Shown here: positions 26,774 through 35,736 of the stretch, piece by piece
How the letters are laid out: each line of letters starts with the position of its first letter
How positions within the stretch are numbered: the stretch's first letter is position 1
DNA from: Clavibacter michiganensis
Lineage (GTDB): Bacteria; Actinomycetota; Actinomycetes; Actinomycetales; Microbacteriaceae
Reading direction: 5' to 3'
Length of the DNA: 64,000 nt
Assembly (NCBI RefSeq): GCF_021216655.1
Contig: NZ_CP080437.1
Coordinates: 2,666,001 to 2,730,000, forward strand
Translations under genes and position numbers: made by a program
The notes under the pieces: generated by a model
The model's input: only the letters and a program-made list of their open reading frames with translations
What the model was told of the DNA's origin: nothing
Database searches by the model: none

Positions 26774-28492
26774 ATGTACGAGCGCGAGCACGCCGAGCGC
26801 CCGGGTCCGGGGCCCGGTCGCGGATGCGTCGACTGGGTCGACGCGATGGCCGACGATGCCCGGGCGGCGGGGCAGGAGCCGGACGTGCGGCTCGACGGCA
26901 TCCTGCGGCGGAGCGCCGCGCGCGTGCCCGACCGCACGGCCCTCGTCGGGGTCGGCGGGCGCTGGACCCACGCCGAGCTCGACGCCGAGGTCGACCTCGT
27001 CGCGCGCGGCCTCGCCGCATCCGGCGTCCTCCCGGGCGACCGGATCCTCCTGCAGCTCGCCGACGGCGCCGCCTTCCTCATCGCGTGGTGCGCGCTCGTG
27101 CGCGCGGGAGCCGTGCCCGTGCACGCCATGCCGGGCCACCGGCTCATGGAGCTCGCGCACCTCGCGGCCGGCAGCGGCGCGCGCGGCCTGGTCCTCGCGG
27201 AGCGCGTCGGCCGCGACGACGGCCGTGACCTCGCGGCCGGGGTGCGCGCGGCCTGCCCCGGGCTCGACCTCGTGATCCTGCACGGGTCCCGCCGCGTGGA
27301 CGGCGCGCTGACCTGGGAGGAGGTCCGCGACCGGGGGCGCACGCCGGAGGGCGCCGTCGCCGCACCCGGATCGCGGCTCGACCCGATCGCGCCCGACGGC
27401 GCGCCCCGGCTCGGGCTCCTCCTGCACTCGGGCGGCACCACGGGCCTGCCCAAGCTCATCCCGCGCCACCACGCGGAGTACTCCTACAACGCGTGGGCGG
27501 CGGCGCGGGCGTCCGGCGTCGGTCCCGACGCGGTGCTGCTCGCCGTGCTGCCCGTGGCCTTCAACTTCACGCTCGCGTGCCCCGGCGCGCTCGGCGTCCT
27601 CGACGCGGGTGGCACCGTCGTGATCGCGCCCGACCCCGATCCCGCGACGGCCTTCGCGCTCGTCGCCCGCGAGCGCGTGACCCACGTCGCCCTGACCCCC
27701 ACGCTGGCGCGGGCGTGGATCGACGAGGCCGCGCACGCGACCGCGGACCTCTCGAGCCTCCGCGTCGTCCAGGTCGGCGGCGCCCGGCTCGACGACGTCA
27801 CGGCGTGCGCCCTGGAACCCGCGCTCGGGGCGACGCTCCAGCAGGTCTACGGGATGGCCGAGGGGCTCGTCTGCATGACCGGCCTCGGCGATCCGCCCGA
27901 GCTGCGCTGGAGCACGCAGGGACGCCCGATCAGCCCGGACGACCTGATCCGCCTGCGCGCCGCCGACGGCTCCCTCGCGGCCGACGGCGAGGCGGGCGAG
28001 CTGGAGACCCGCGGGCCGTGCACCCTCCGCGGCTACCACGCGGCCCCCGACGCGGACGCGACGGCCTTCACGCCCGACGGCTTCTACCGCACCGGCGACG
28101 TCGTGCGGCGGCTCCCGTCGGGGCACCTCGTCGTCACGGGACGCGCGAAGGACCAGGTGAACCGCGGCGGCGAGAAGTACGCGGCGGCGGAGGTCGAGCG
28201 ATACCTGCTGGCGCTGCCGTCCGTGCGCGCGGCGGCCGTGGTGCCGGTGCCGGATCCCGACCTCGGCGAACGCGCCGTCGCGGTCATCGCCTGCGCGGGT
28301 CCCGCTCCCGATCGCCGCGCGGTCGTCGCGCACCTCCGCTCTCTGGGGGTCGCGGCCTACAAGCACCCGGATCGCGTGGTCGTGCTGCCCGAGCTGCCGC
28401 TCACCGCCGTGGGCAAGATCGACAAGGGCGAGGTCGCGGCGCTGCTCGCCGCGGGCGCGCACCACGAGGTCGACGGGGACACCCGTGCTTGA
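26774..28492 (+). CDS. Salicyl/2,3-dihydroxybenzoyl-AMP ligase (EntE/YbtE/MbtA family)
   Basis: A 572-residue stand-alone adenylating enzyme that would activate salicylate and load it on the NRPS1 aryl carrier. Signature motifs are LLLHSGGTTGLPKLIPRHH (A3), VYGMAEGLVCMT (A5), YRTGDVVRRLPSGHLVVTGR (A7-A8), NRGGEKYAAAEVE and GKIDKGEV (A10). In the aryl-binding motif, where EntE/DhbE/MbtA have His-Asn, this protein has Phe263-Asn264 (VAFNFTLACPG); the Asn that contacts the ring hydroxyl is kept. The ATG at 26774 has a modest AAGAGG site; a later start near DWVDAM is possible. It is first in the plus-strand operon and overlaps the next gene by eight bases. Confidence 0.92.
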   Translation: MYEREHAERPGPGPGRGCVDWVDAMADDARAAGQEPDVRLDGILRRSAARVPDRTALVGVGGRWTHAELDAEVDLVARGLAASGVLPGDRILLQLADGAAFLIAWCALVRAGAVPVHAMPGHRLMELAHLAAGSGARGLVLAERVGRDDGRDLAAGVRAACPGLDLVILHGSRRVDGALTWEEVRDRGRTPEGAVAAPGSRLDPIAPDGAPRLGLLLHSGGTTGLPKLIPRHHAEYSYNAWAAARASGVGPDAVLLAVLPVAFNFTLACPGALGVLDAGGTVVIAPDPDPATAFALVARERVTHVALTPTLARAWIDEAAHATADLSSLRVVQVGGARLDDVTACALEPALGATLQQVYGMAEGLVCMTGLGDPPELRWSTQGRPISPDDLIRLRAADGSLAADGEAGELETRGPCTLRGYHAAPDADATAFTPDGFYRTGDVVRRLPSGHLVVTGRAKDQVNRGGEKYAAAEVERYLLALPSVRAAAVVPVPDPDLGERAVAVIACAGPAPDRRAVVAHLRSLGVAAYKHPDRVVVLPELPLTAVGKIDKGEVAALLAAGAHHEVDGDTRA

Positions 28493-29204
28493 CGCGATCC
28501 TCCCCGCCGGGGCCGTCCTGGCGGAGGAGCGCGGTCCCGCCGGCGAGCACGCGATGCACCCGGCCGAGGCGGGCGCCGTGGCCCGGGCGGTGCCGTCGCG
28601 TCGGCGCGAGTTCGCCGCCACCCGGGCCTGCGCGCGCACCGCCCTCGCCGCGCTCGTCGCGGAGGCCGCGCGCGGGGGCGGCGCCTCCCGGGCCGCGGCC
28701 GACGCCCCCGGCTCGTCGCCCGTCGCGATCCCGAAGGGCCGGGGCGGCGATCCCGTCTGGCCGCGCGGCGTGGTCGGCAGCCTCACGCACTGCGCGGGGT
28801 ACCGGGCCGCCGTCGTCGCGGGCATCGACGCGCTGCGCACCATCGGGATCGACGCCGAGCCGCACGCGCCCCTGCCCCGGGAGGCCAGGGACATCGTCGG
28901 CCTCGCGGGCGAGCTGCATCCGCATCCGCCGCTCGGCGCCGGAGTCCACGCGGACTGCGTGCTCTTCAGCGCCAAGGAGTCCGTGGGCAAGGCGCACTTC
29001 GCCCGCTACCGCGAGTGGCTCGGCTTCGCGGACCTCCACGTGACGCTCCACCCCGACGGCGCCTTCACGGCGCGCCGGTCCGCGCCCGGCCCCATACCGT
29101 TCCCCGCCTACCGCGGCGGATGGTGCGTCACCGAGGGCCTCGTCCTCACGTGCGCGTGGCTCGCCGTCCCCCGCATCCCGTCCGCCGTCGCCCGCCCCGC
29201 CTGA
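28485..29204 (+). CDS. Sfp/EntD-type 4'-phosphopantetheinyl transferase
   Basis: A 239-residue enzyme that attaches phosphopantetheine from CoA to the carrier domains of the two synthetases. Diagnostic motifs are RRREFAATRACAR, IPKGRGGDPVWPRGVVGSLTHC, IGIDAEPH (metal ligands Asp123 and Glu125) and FSAKESVGKA (Lys164, Glu165). It follows the EntD-like subgroup in having the SLTHC segment. The GTG start overlaps the ligase stop by eight bases. Being inside the operon, it is probably dedicated to this pathway. Confidence 0.92.
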   Translation: MLDAILPAGAVLAEERGPAGEHAMHPAEAGAVARAVPSRRREFAATRACARTALAALVAEAARGGGASRAAADAPGSSPVAIPKGRGGDPVWPRGVVGSLTHCAGYRAAVVAGIDALRTIGIDAEPHAPLPREARDIVGLAGELHPHPPLGAGVHADCVLFSAKESVGKAHFARYREWLGFADLHVTLHPDGAFTARRSAPGPIPFPAYRGGWCVTEGLVLTCAWLAVPRIPSAVARPA

Positions 29205-29214
29205 AGGAGACCCC

Positions 29215-30675
29215 ATGCCCGCAGCCCCCGTGACCCGCGTAGCCGAGCTCCGGATCACCCGCGACCCGCTCGGCGCCGTCGCCGACCTCGCGCGGGCCTT
29301 CCGCGACGAGCCGCACGTGATCCTCGAGGAGGCGGGGCGGTTCTCCTGCGCGATCGGCGCGTGGGCCGAGGTCGTGGTCGACCGGCGGGTCGTCCGCCTG
29401 CGCGTCCGGGGCGAGGCGGAGGTGGTCGTGCCGTGGCGGGATCGGCCCCTGCGCGTGGTCGACCGCCTGCTCGCGGGCCTCGGCCCCGACCGCGGGCGCG
29501 CCTACGGCACCGCGTGCTTCGAGCTGGCGCGCGCGCACGCCGGCATGCCGGTGGCCGCGGAGGCGGGGGAGCTCCTGCACGTGATCCTGCCGCGCACGGA
29601 GGTGGTCATCGCCGACGGCCTCGCGACCGTCCGCTCGGGGGACGCGCGGGAGGCGGCGGAGGTCGCGCGGATCCTGGGCGCGGCCGAGCCCGCGCCGTCG
29701 CCGTCGCCCGAGCCCCACCCCTGCCCCGCACCCGACCGCCCCGGCGTCGTCGATCCCGAGGAGGGCCGCGCGCGCTACCTCGCCGCGGTCGCGTCGGGCA
29801 TCGCCGCGATCCACGCGGGGGAGCTGCAGAAGGTCGTCGTGTCGCGCCGGGTGCCCGTCACGGGCGAGGTGGACCTGCCCGCCACCTTCGTGCGCGGACG
29901 CCGGGCCAACACGCCCGCCCGCTCCTACCTGCTCGGCCTCGGCGGGATCGAGGCGGTGGGCTTCAGCCCCGAGATCGTCGTCGCGGTGGACGCGCGGGGC
30001 ACCGTGCGCACCCAGCCGCTCGCCGGCACGCGGGCGCTCGTCGCCGACCTGATCGAGTCGCGGCGGCTGCGCGAGGAGCTCCTGTCGGACGCGAAGGAGA
30101 TCCACGAGCACGCCATCTCGGTGAAGCTCGCGGTCGAGGAGATGGCACCCGTGTGCCGCCCGGGCAGCGTGCGCGTCGAGGAGTTCATGGTGGTGGAGGA
30201 GCGTGGCACGGTGCAGCACCTGGGATCCCGGGTGGCGGGCGAGCTCGCCGACGGCCTCACCTGCTGGGACGCGCTGGCCGCGCTGTTCCCGGCCGTCACC
30301 GCGTCGGGCGTCCCCAAGCGCGCCGCGTTCGACCTCATCCGCCGACTGGAGGGGCACGACCGCGGCCTCTACGCCGGCGCGGTCCTCCAGATCGAACCGG
30401 ACGGAGCGCTCGACGCGGCCCTGGTGCTGCGGACGCTGTTCCGGCGCGGCGAGGCCACGTGGCTGCAGGCGGGCGCGGGCGTCGTGGGGGCATCGTCTCC
30501 GGCGCGCGAGCTCGAGGAGACGCGCGAGAAGCTGGCGAGCATCGCGGACCACGTGGTGCGCGCTCGCGAACCCGGCCGCGCGGCGCATGCGTCGGCGTCG
30601 GTGGATGCGGGCGCGAGCGCGGGTGAGCCCGGCGTCAGCGCGCGCGCCCCGCGCGGAGCCGCCGCCGGCCGGTGA
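29215..30675 (+). CDS. Salicylate synthase (MbtI/Irp9/YbtS family)
   Basis: A 486-residue chorismate-utilizing enzyme that would convert chorismate through isochorismate to salicylate and pyruvate in the cytoplasm. Family features are ELQKVVVSRR with the general-base Lys206 (MbtI Lys205 equivalent), IEAVGFSPEIVV, QPLAGTRALV, the Mg-binding LSDAKEIHEHAISVK, GTVQHLGSRV, ASGVPKRAAFDLI and GLYAGAV. The N-terminal half shows the usual variable domain; a Pro-rich linker (APSPSPEPHPCPAPDRPG) separates the halves. A good AAGGAGA site lies before the ATG, ten bases after the previous stop. The C-terminal 40 residues are Ala/Ser/Gly-rich and probably disordered. Presence of this gene makes the starter unit salicylate, not dihydroxybenzoate. 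Confidence 0.95.
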   Translation: MPAAPVTRVAELRITRDPLGAVADLARAFRDEPHVILEEAGRFSCAIGAWAEVVVDRRVVRLRVRGEAEVVVPWRDRPLRVVDRLLAGLGPDRGRAYGTACFELARAHAGMPVAAEAGELLHVILPRTEVVIADGLATVRSGDAREAAEVARILGAAEPAPSPSPEPHPCPAPDRPGVVDPEEGRARYLAAVASGIAAIHAGELQKVVVSRRVPVTGEVDLPATFVRGRRANTPARSYLLGLGGIEAVGFSPEIVVAVDARGTVRTQPLAGTRALVADLIESRRLREELLSDAKEIHEHAISVKLAVEEMAPVCRPGSVRVEEFMVVEERGTVQHLGSRVAGELADGLTCWDALAALFPAVTASGVPKRAAFDLIRRLEGHDRGLYAGAVLQIEPDGALDAALVLRTLFRRGEATWLQAGAGVVGASSPARELEETREKLASIADHVVRAREPGRAAHASASVDAGASAGEPGVSARAPRGAAAGR

Positions 30676-30687
30676 CGGCGCCGCGGC

Positions 30688-32502
30688 TCAGACCCCGCCG
30701 CCCCCGCCACCTCCGCCGCCGCCGCCGGAGGTCGCGCCTCCCGTGGATCCGCCGCTCGAGCTCGAGCCGGAGTACGTCCCGTGCATGCTCGACGACACCG
30801 ACCCGAGGCTCGCCGCGAACACGGCGGGCGAGAACGGCGTCTGCCCGGCGTACCAGCCCGGCCGGTCCCGCGCGTGCTCGTAGCGGCGGCCGAGCTCGTC
30901 GGCCCACTCCTCCTCCTGGCCGGACATCGCGGCGTACGGCAGCAGCTCCTCGGTGAGGCGCAGCGCGTCGCGGTCGTCGCGCGGGAGGTCCCGCCGCTCG
31001 GCGCCCTCGGGCGACTGCAGCATGCGGATCCGGTCGGCCTCGGCCAGCCGGATGAACTCGCGGAGCCCCGCGAGGTGGTCGCGGAGGGCCATGCCGCGCT
31101 CGGTGAGCGGGTGCTTCACCAGCGCCAGGATCGTCACCGCCGTCGCGAGCACGCCCGCGACGAGGAACGCGATCACGACCGGCCCGCCGTACGCGTCCAC
31201 CAGCGACAGCACGGCGAAGACGACCGCGGCGACCATGCCGAGCGACGCGGCGACCAGCAGCAGCGCGATCGTGCCCGTCGGCAGCGGCTTCCGGAGGCCG
31301 TCCGCGACCGTGCGCTTCGTGACGGCGGCCATCAGCTCGCGGATCCGCGCGGTCGCCTTCGCGTCGGTACGCGCCAGGTCCTTCACGGCCCCCATGCCCG
31401 CGCCGTCGCCGAAGACGGCCGCCACGAAGCGCCGCTCGTCGGGGTCGGTGACGCGCGACGGATCCACGAGCTCCAGCGAGTACGTCGGCTTCTCCCGGCC
31501 GCCGTCCCGCTCTAGGATCCGCACCGCCCCGCGCACCGCGAGGTCGAGTAGGAGCGCGGTGGTCGCGCGCGCCGCGTTCCCCGAGATGACGGAGGAGACC
31601 AGCACGCCGACGCCCTCGGGCGGGTCGTACTGGGCGACGATCGTGCCGCGGCCGGGCGCGTCCGACAGGCGCCGGCGTCGCAGCACGAGGGCGCCCGCGG
31701 CGGCGGCCAGCGCCAGCAGCGCGCCCGCGAGCGACAGGCTCGGCCAGGGCGCGGCGAGGAACGACGAGTCCCGCGGCGTGAACGTCCCGGGCTCGAACCC
31801 GATGCTGAAGCTCAGGTTCTCGCGCGGACCGAGGCCCTCCGCGGTGGCCGTGAAGCCGGCGTCCGTGCGCTGCATGTCCGCCGGGCCGTCAGCGCCCGCG
31901 GGGCCGGCCGCCGCGTCCGCCCCGCCGGTCAGCCGCGGGAGGAGCCCGGGCGCGATCTCGACGGTCGCCGTCACCCGCCCGAACGGCTGCGCCCAGCCGA
32001 GCCCGTTGACGTCCCAGTAGAACTCGTCGGCCGCCGTGTCCGCGTACGCGCGGGTCACGTCGTGCTGCTCGTACTCGATGACGTAGGTCTGCTCGCCGCG
32101 CACGTACGCGTCGTCGTCGGCGATGGTGAGCACGAGCGCGCCGTCGTCCGAGTCGGAGTCGAACCCACGCGGGACGCCCTCGCCGTCGGTCACGGACAGC
32201 ACGCGGATGCCCGTCGGGTGGCCGTCGTAGTCGCGCACGAGCTCGCGGCGGATCCCGCGGTTCTGGTCCCGGTCGGGGAACTCCGCCACGAGCGTCTCGG
32301 TGGTGCGGAGCACCGAGCGGCCGTCCGCGTCCGCCGACAGCCGGTAGACGGCGTCGAACGACCGGAAGGAGAAGTCGTCCACGTCGGCGTGCGCCGGGGC
32401 GGCGAGGCCGAGCGGGATGGCGAGCGCTGTCAGCAGCGCGGCGACGACCGCGAGGCGGATCCGGGCGGCGCGGCCGGCGCGGATCCCCGCGCGCTCACGC
32501 AC
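30688..32502 (-). CDS. DUF2207 membrane protein with a polyglycine tail
   Basis: A 604-residue envelope protein. A signal peptide (VAALLTALAIPLGLAAPAHA) leads to a beta-rich extracellular domain of DUF2207 type (RSFDAVYRLSADADGRSVLRTTETLV, EFYWDVNGLGWAQPFGRVTATV). A membrane helix follows near residue 255 (LSLAGALLALAAAAGALVL), then a cytoplasmic region, two more helices (IALLLVAASLGMVAAVVFAVL, VVIAFLVAGVLATAVTILAL), and a cytoplasmic domain. The C-terminus is Ser/Gly-rich and ends in eleven glycines and a valine, a feature shared by many DUF2207 proteins. The function of the family is unknown. The GTG start overlaps the upstream gene stop by eight bases. The stop is 12 bases from the convergent salicylate synthase stop with no clear terminator between. 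Confidence 0.85.
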   Translation of the reverse strand: MRERAGIRAGRAARIRLAVVAALLTALAIPLGLAAPAHADVDDFSFRSFDAVYRLSADADGRSVLRTTETLVAEFPDRDQNRGIRRELVRDYDGHPTGIRVLSVTDGEGVPRGFDSDSDDGALVLTIADDDAYVRGEQTYVIEYEQHDVTRAYADTAADEFYWDVNGLGWAQPFGRVTATVEIAPGLLPRLTGGADAAAGPAGADGPADMQRTDAGFTATAEGLGPRENLSFSIGFEPGTFTPRDSSFLAAPWPSLSLAGALLALAAAAGALVLRRRRLSDAPGRGTIVAQYDPPEGVGVLVSSVISGNAARATTALLLDLAVRGAVRILERDGGREKPTYSLELVDPSRVTDPDERRFVAAVFGDGAGMGAVKDLARTDAKATARIRELMAAVTKRTVADGLRKPLPTGTIALLLVAASLGMVAAVVFAVLSLVDAYGGPVVIAFLVAGVLATAVTILALVKHPLTERGMALRDHLAGLREFIRLAEADRIRMLQSPEGAERRDLPRDDRDALRLTEELLPYAAMSGQEEEWADELGRRYEHARDRPGWYAGQTPFSPAVFAASLGSVSSSMHGTYSGSSSSGGSTGGATSGGGGGGGGGGGV

Positions 32503-32905
32503 CGGTCGCTCCCGTGCTCGTGCCGGGCGCGGATCCGTGCCCCGCGTCGACCAGCCGCCACTCGGCGACGAAGTCGCGGACGCTCCGGGTCTCGAGGTCG
32601 AGCCGCACGCGCTGCAGCAGCCGGTCCGCCTCGTCGAGGTCGCCGGCGTCCGTGCGCATGACCTCGCGGCCCGTGTCGATCCGGCGGACGACGAGCTGCG
32701 CCTCCCGGCCGAGACCGCCGAGGTCCCCGCCCAAGCCCACGGCCGTGAGCGCGACGGTGCTGATCGCGCGCACCGCCCGTCGCACGGGCCGGCGCGGGCC
32801 GGCGTCCAGCAGCGCCTCGAGGACCTCGGCGGCAGCGGCCTCGTCCCGGCCGCCCTCGTCCCGGCCGCCCTCGTCCCCCGTGCCGGATGCGTCAGCGCTC
32901 GTCAT
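32495..32905 (-). CDS. Hypothetical protein upstream of the DUF2207 gene
   Basis: A 136-residue protein I do not recognise. It has an acidic N-terminus (TSADASGTGDEGGRDEGGRDE), two hydrophobic or amphipathic segments (AVRAISTVALTAVGLGG) and a helical region with regular Leu/Val spacing (DEADRLLQRVRLDLETRSVRD). No signal peptide or clear transmembrane span. The ATG at 32905 follows GAGGGGAGC. Its 3' end overlaps the DUF2207 start by eight bases, so the two are translated together and may work together. Confidence 0.6.
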   Translation of the reverse strand: MTSADASGTGDEGGRDEGGRDEAAAAEVLEALLDAGPRRPVRRAVRAISTVALTAVGLGGDLGGLGREAQLVVRRIDTGREVMRTDAGDLDEADRLLQRVRLDLETRSVRDFVAEWRLVDAGHGSAPGTSTGATGA

Positions 32906-32941
32906 CGTGCTCCCCTCGCGCGGCCCCCGCCGCTCTCGGAG

Positions 32942-34369
32942 TCAACCACGGGATCCGGCCGCCAGCAGGGCCGCGGCGTCGGCGGCGAGGCCCGCGTAGG
33001 CCGACTGCCTCTCGAGCCCCGACGCCTCGCGCGCCGCGGCCTGCACGACCACGGTCCACGTGTCGTCCCCGCGATCGACGAGGTAGGAGAGCGCGAGCGT
33101 GCCCACCGAGCTGCCGCCCTTGAACGCCACGTGGTCGAAGCGCGCCGGCTCGGGCAGGCCCGGGTTCGCTCCGAGGATCCCGCGCACGGGCTCCCCGGCG
33201 GGCGTCGCCGCCAGCTCGGCGAGGCGCAGGTGCGCGCGGGCGATGTCGTCCGGGGTCGCGAACCAGTCGGCGCCCTCGGTCCAGACGACGTCCGTGACCG
33301 CGGTGACCGGTACGTCGACGACGCCGCCCGGCAGCGCCTCGAGGAGCGCGCGCCGCTCGGCCGCGTCGCCGTCCGCCCACCGGGCGCGGAGCGCGCCGTC
33401 GTCCTGCCAGCCGATGCGGAAGAGGTCGCGCGTCGTCATGAGCGGCACGTTCCGCGGCGGATCCGAGTGGCCGAGGTCCACGAGCGCCGCCTCGACGGCC
33501 TCCCGCCCGACCGCCTGGATGAGCATGTCGGTGGCCGTGTTGTCGCTGATGGCGATCATCTTCTCGGCGGTGTCGCGGACGCTGACGACGGTGCCGGTCG
33601 GGGCGTCCTGCAGCTCGCCGGAGGGGAGGCTGCGCACGTCGTCGGTCACGGTGAGCGGGTCGTCCCAGCCGATGCGGCCCTCCTCGACCGCCTGCACGAG
33701 CGCGCCGAGCACGTAGAGCTTCACGATGGATCCGATGGGCCGCGCGTCGGTCGCGGCGACGCCGTCGGGCAGCACCTCGAGGATCCGCTCGCCCAGCTCC
33801 CCGCCGGATGCGCGAGTGACCGTGAGCGACACGTCGCCGCCGAGCGCGGCGGCCTGCTCCTCCAGCTCCGCCCAGCTCGTCGCGGGCTCGCGGTCGCCCT
33901 CGGGCTCGCCGAAGAACAGGCCCTCGATGAGCCCGGCGTCGTCGACCGCGACCGTCATGTCGAAGGTGCCGCCCGCCTCGCTCGCGATGGTGGTGACGGA
34001 CTGCCCGCCCTGCTCCTCGTGCGCGGTCGCCGTCCACGGGCGGCCGGCGCGCACCTGCTCGAGCACGGCCGCGAGGTCCTCCGCCGACGCCGCGTCGAGC
34101 ATCACCTGCGCGAGGCGCTCGCCGGTCCCCTGGACGGGCACCGGCTCCTCGGCGTTGACCGTGTCGAGCAGCCACTGCGCCTGCTGGCCGACGGCCGAAC
34201 CCGGCAGGATCACGGGCTCGGCGACGGGCGCCGACGTCGCGGGATCCGCGGGGGACGCCGCGCACGCGGTCGTCAGGGCGGTCACGGCGGCGATCGCGAG
34301 GGCGATCGCGGTGCGCGTGCGACGGCGCGGGCGGGATGGACGGGTCGGTCGGAGCGGGGACGCAGGCAT
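32942..34369 (-). CDS. Class A beta-lactamase-like serine hydrolase lipoprotein
   Basis: A 475-residue exported protein. The signal peptide ends in a lipobox (ALTTAC, Cys about residue 36). After about 150 residues of a separate N-terminal domain (a VEPVILPGSAVG...TFDMTVAVDDAGLIEGLFF region like an NTF2-type or DUF domain) comes a penicillin-recognising fold: SxxK as SIVK (Ser214, Lys217), SDN as ISDNTATD (275-277), and KGG in place of KTG (FKGGSS, Lys417). All three catalytic motifs are present. A true beta-lactamase is possible, but the extra domain and the KGG box suggest a peptidoglycan-related hydrolase or an uncharacterised serine hydrolase anchored to the membrane. Confidence 0.83.
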   Translation of the reverse strand: MPASPLRPTRPSRPRRRTRTAIALAIAAVTALTTACAASPADPATSAPVAEPVILPGSAVGQQAQWLLDTVNAEEPVPVQGTGERLAQVMLDAASAEDLAAVLEQVRAGRPWTATAHEEQGGQSVTTIASEAGGTFDMTVAVDDAGLIEGLFFGEPEGDREPATSWAELEEQAAALGGDVSLTVTRASGGELGERILEVLPDGVAATDARPIGSIVKLYVLGALVQAVEEGRIGWDDPLTVTDDVRSLPSGELQDAPTGTVVSVRDTAEKMIAISDNTATDMLIQAVGREAVEAALVDLGHSDPPRNVPLMTTRDLFRIGWQDDGALRARWADGDAAERRALLEALPGGVVDVPVTAVTDVVWTEGADWFATPDDIARAHLRLAELAATPAGEPVRGILGANPGLPEPARFDHVAFKGGSSVGTLALSYLVDRGDDTWTVVVQAAAREASGLERQSAYAGLAADAAALLAAGSRG

Positions 34370-34386
34370 GCGTCCATCCGACAGGA

Positions 34387-34438
34387 ACGGGGCCGCCCGG
34401 GCGTCCCCCAGGAGGGGGAATCGTCCGGGCGGCCCCGT
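34387..34438 (-). terminator. Terminator after the DUF1906 gene
   Basis: A perfect 14-bp stem (34387-34400 with 34425-34438, arm ACGGGGCCGCCCGG) with a 24-base loop lies 24 bases beyond the stop of the Tat-exported DUF1906 gene. It separates that gene from the lipoprotein gene downstream on the same strand. Confidence 0.7.
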
Positions 34439-34462
34439 GGGTCGCGTCGTACCCGGGTCTGA

Positions 34463-35707
34463 TCAGCCGCGCGGCTCGACCCGGCTCTGGCCCGCGTCGC
34501 GACCGGAGACGACGTTCGTGTCGATGCCGATCGCGCCGTCGCCCGTGCCGATCGTGTGCTCGAGGATCTGGTCGAACGCCCAGTTCTCCGGGATCTTGAC
34601 GCCCAGGTTCGCGCCCCAGCCGGTGGACATGTCGGCCACGTAGCTGAGCTCGGTGAGGTGCGCGGCGGCGAGGGTGCGGCAGATGCGGCGGCCGGCGTAG
34701 ACGCCCACGCGGTAGGCGCTGCCGCGGCGCTTCAGCTCCGCGTGGATCCCGCGGAAGTACGGCTCGAGGTACGTCTCGACCTCGTCGCCCGTCGCGTCGA
34801 AGTCGACCGCGTAGTAGATGGGCGTGCCCGGCAGGAAGCCGAGGCGGCGGGCCGCATCGTCGGCCCGGCCGGCCGCCCGCACACCGAGGTCGTACGAGAA
34901 GTACGTGGTGTCGGTCCCGCCCTCCTGGAAGATCGGGAAGACCTTGAGGCCGCCCGCGAAGATCGCGTCGAGCTCGCCGTCCTGGATGCGCTTCTCCAGC
35001 GGGTCGGGGATGTCGGAGTTCGTGAGGTAGCGCCCGACGATGGTGTAGCCGGCGTCCTTCAGCGTTTTGGCGCGCTCGGCGGTGATGACGGTGATGCCGT
35101 CGGCCGCGTTGCCCGGCCGCGTCGGGTCGCCGTTGCTCGCGAGGAGCGCCGCCCACGTGCGGTAGTCGCCGAGGCCGGTCTCGGGGAGCGCCACCGTGCG
35201 CTGGAACTGGGAGATGCGCACGCCCTGCTCGGCGGAGAAGGTGCCGTCGACCGGCCCGTCCCACGTGCTCATGACCACGAGCGACGCCTGGAGCAGGTGC
35301 ACGAGGTAGCCGGTGGTGTCGGCGGATCCCACGGTGAGGGTCGCCTGCTTCTGGAGCGTCGTGCGGGTGAGCGGGCCCATCACGCCGTTGGCGGTGGCCT
35401 CGTCGATGCCCATCTCCAGCTGGAGCGCGTGGATGAGGGCCTTGTGGGAGTCGCCGGTCCACACGCCGTCGGTGGTGACGGCGGGGAAGCCCGTGCGGGC
35501 GCCGTAGCGCGCGACGAGCTGCTCCTGGATGTCGCGGACGACCGGGCGGCCGTTCGACGCGAGCGGGACCTCGGGGATCGGGGTCGCGGGGGTCGTGGCC
35601 TCGTCGGCGTGCGCGGGACCCGCGGCGACGAGGGCGACGGGGACGGCGGCGAGTGCGCCGCCCAGGACGGAGCGTCGGGACAGGACGGAGCGTCGGGCCT
35701 GGTTCAT
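34463..35707 (-). CDS. Tat-exported DUF1906 (Rv2525c-like glycoside-hydrolase-fold) protein
   Basis: A 414-residue secreted protein. The twin-arginine signal is doubled (RRSVLSRRSVLGGALAAVP) and cleaved near AGPAHA-DE. Residues about 50-220 look like two peptidoglycan-binding-type or DUF repeats (VRDIQEQLVARYGARTGFPA with VTTDGVWTG; ISQFQRTVALPETGLGDYRT). The C-terminal part (GYTIVGRYLTN, IFPIFQEGG-like KVFPIFQEGG, TPIYYAVDFDATGDEVE, YRVGVYAGRRIC) is the DUF1906/GH25-like barrel found in Mycobacterium Rv2525c, a Tat substrate involved in envelope integrity. The acidic barrel residues (AVDFDA) are kept, but the enzyme activity is unproven in the family. The ATG at 35707 follows GGGAGG. Confidence 0.87.
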   Translation of the reverse strand: MNQARRSVLSRRSVLGGALAAVPVALVAAGPAHADEATTPATPIPEVPLASNGRPVVRDIQEQLVARYGARTGFPAVTTDGVWTGDSHKALIHALQLEMGIDEATANGVMGPLTRTTLQKQATLTVGSADTTGYLVHLLQASLVVMSTWDGPVDGTFSAEQGVRISQFQRTVALPETGLGDYRTWAALLASNGDPTRPGNAADGITVITAERAKTLKDAGYTIVGRYLTNSDIPDPLEKRIQDGELDAIFAGGLKVFPIFQEGGTDTTYFSYDLGVRAAGRADDAARRLGFLPGTPIYYAVDFDATGDEVETYLEPYFRGIHAELKRRGSAYRVGVYAGRRICRTLAAAHLTELSYVADMSTGWGANLGVKIPENWAFDQILEHTIGTGDGAIGIDTNVVSGRDAGQSRVEPRG

Positions 35708-35736
35708 CGGTGTGCCTCCCATGCCGGACCACCGAT

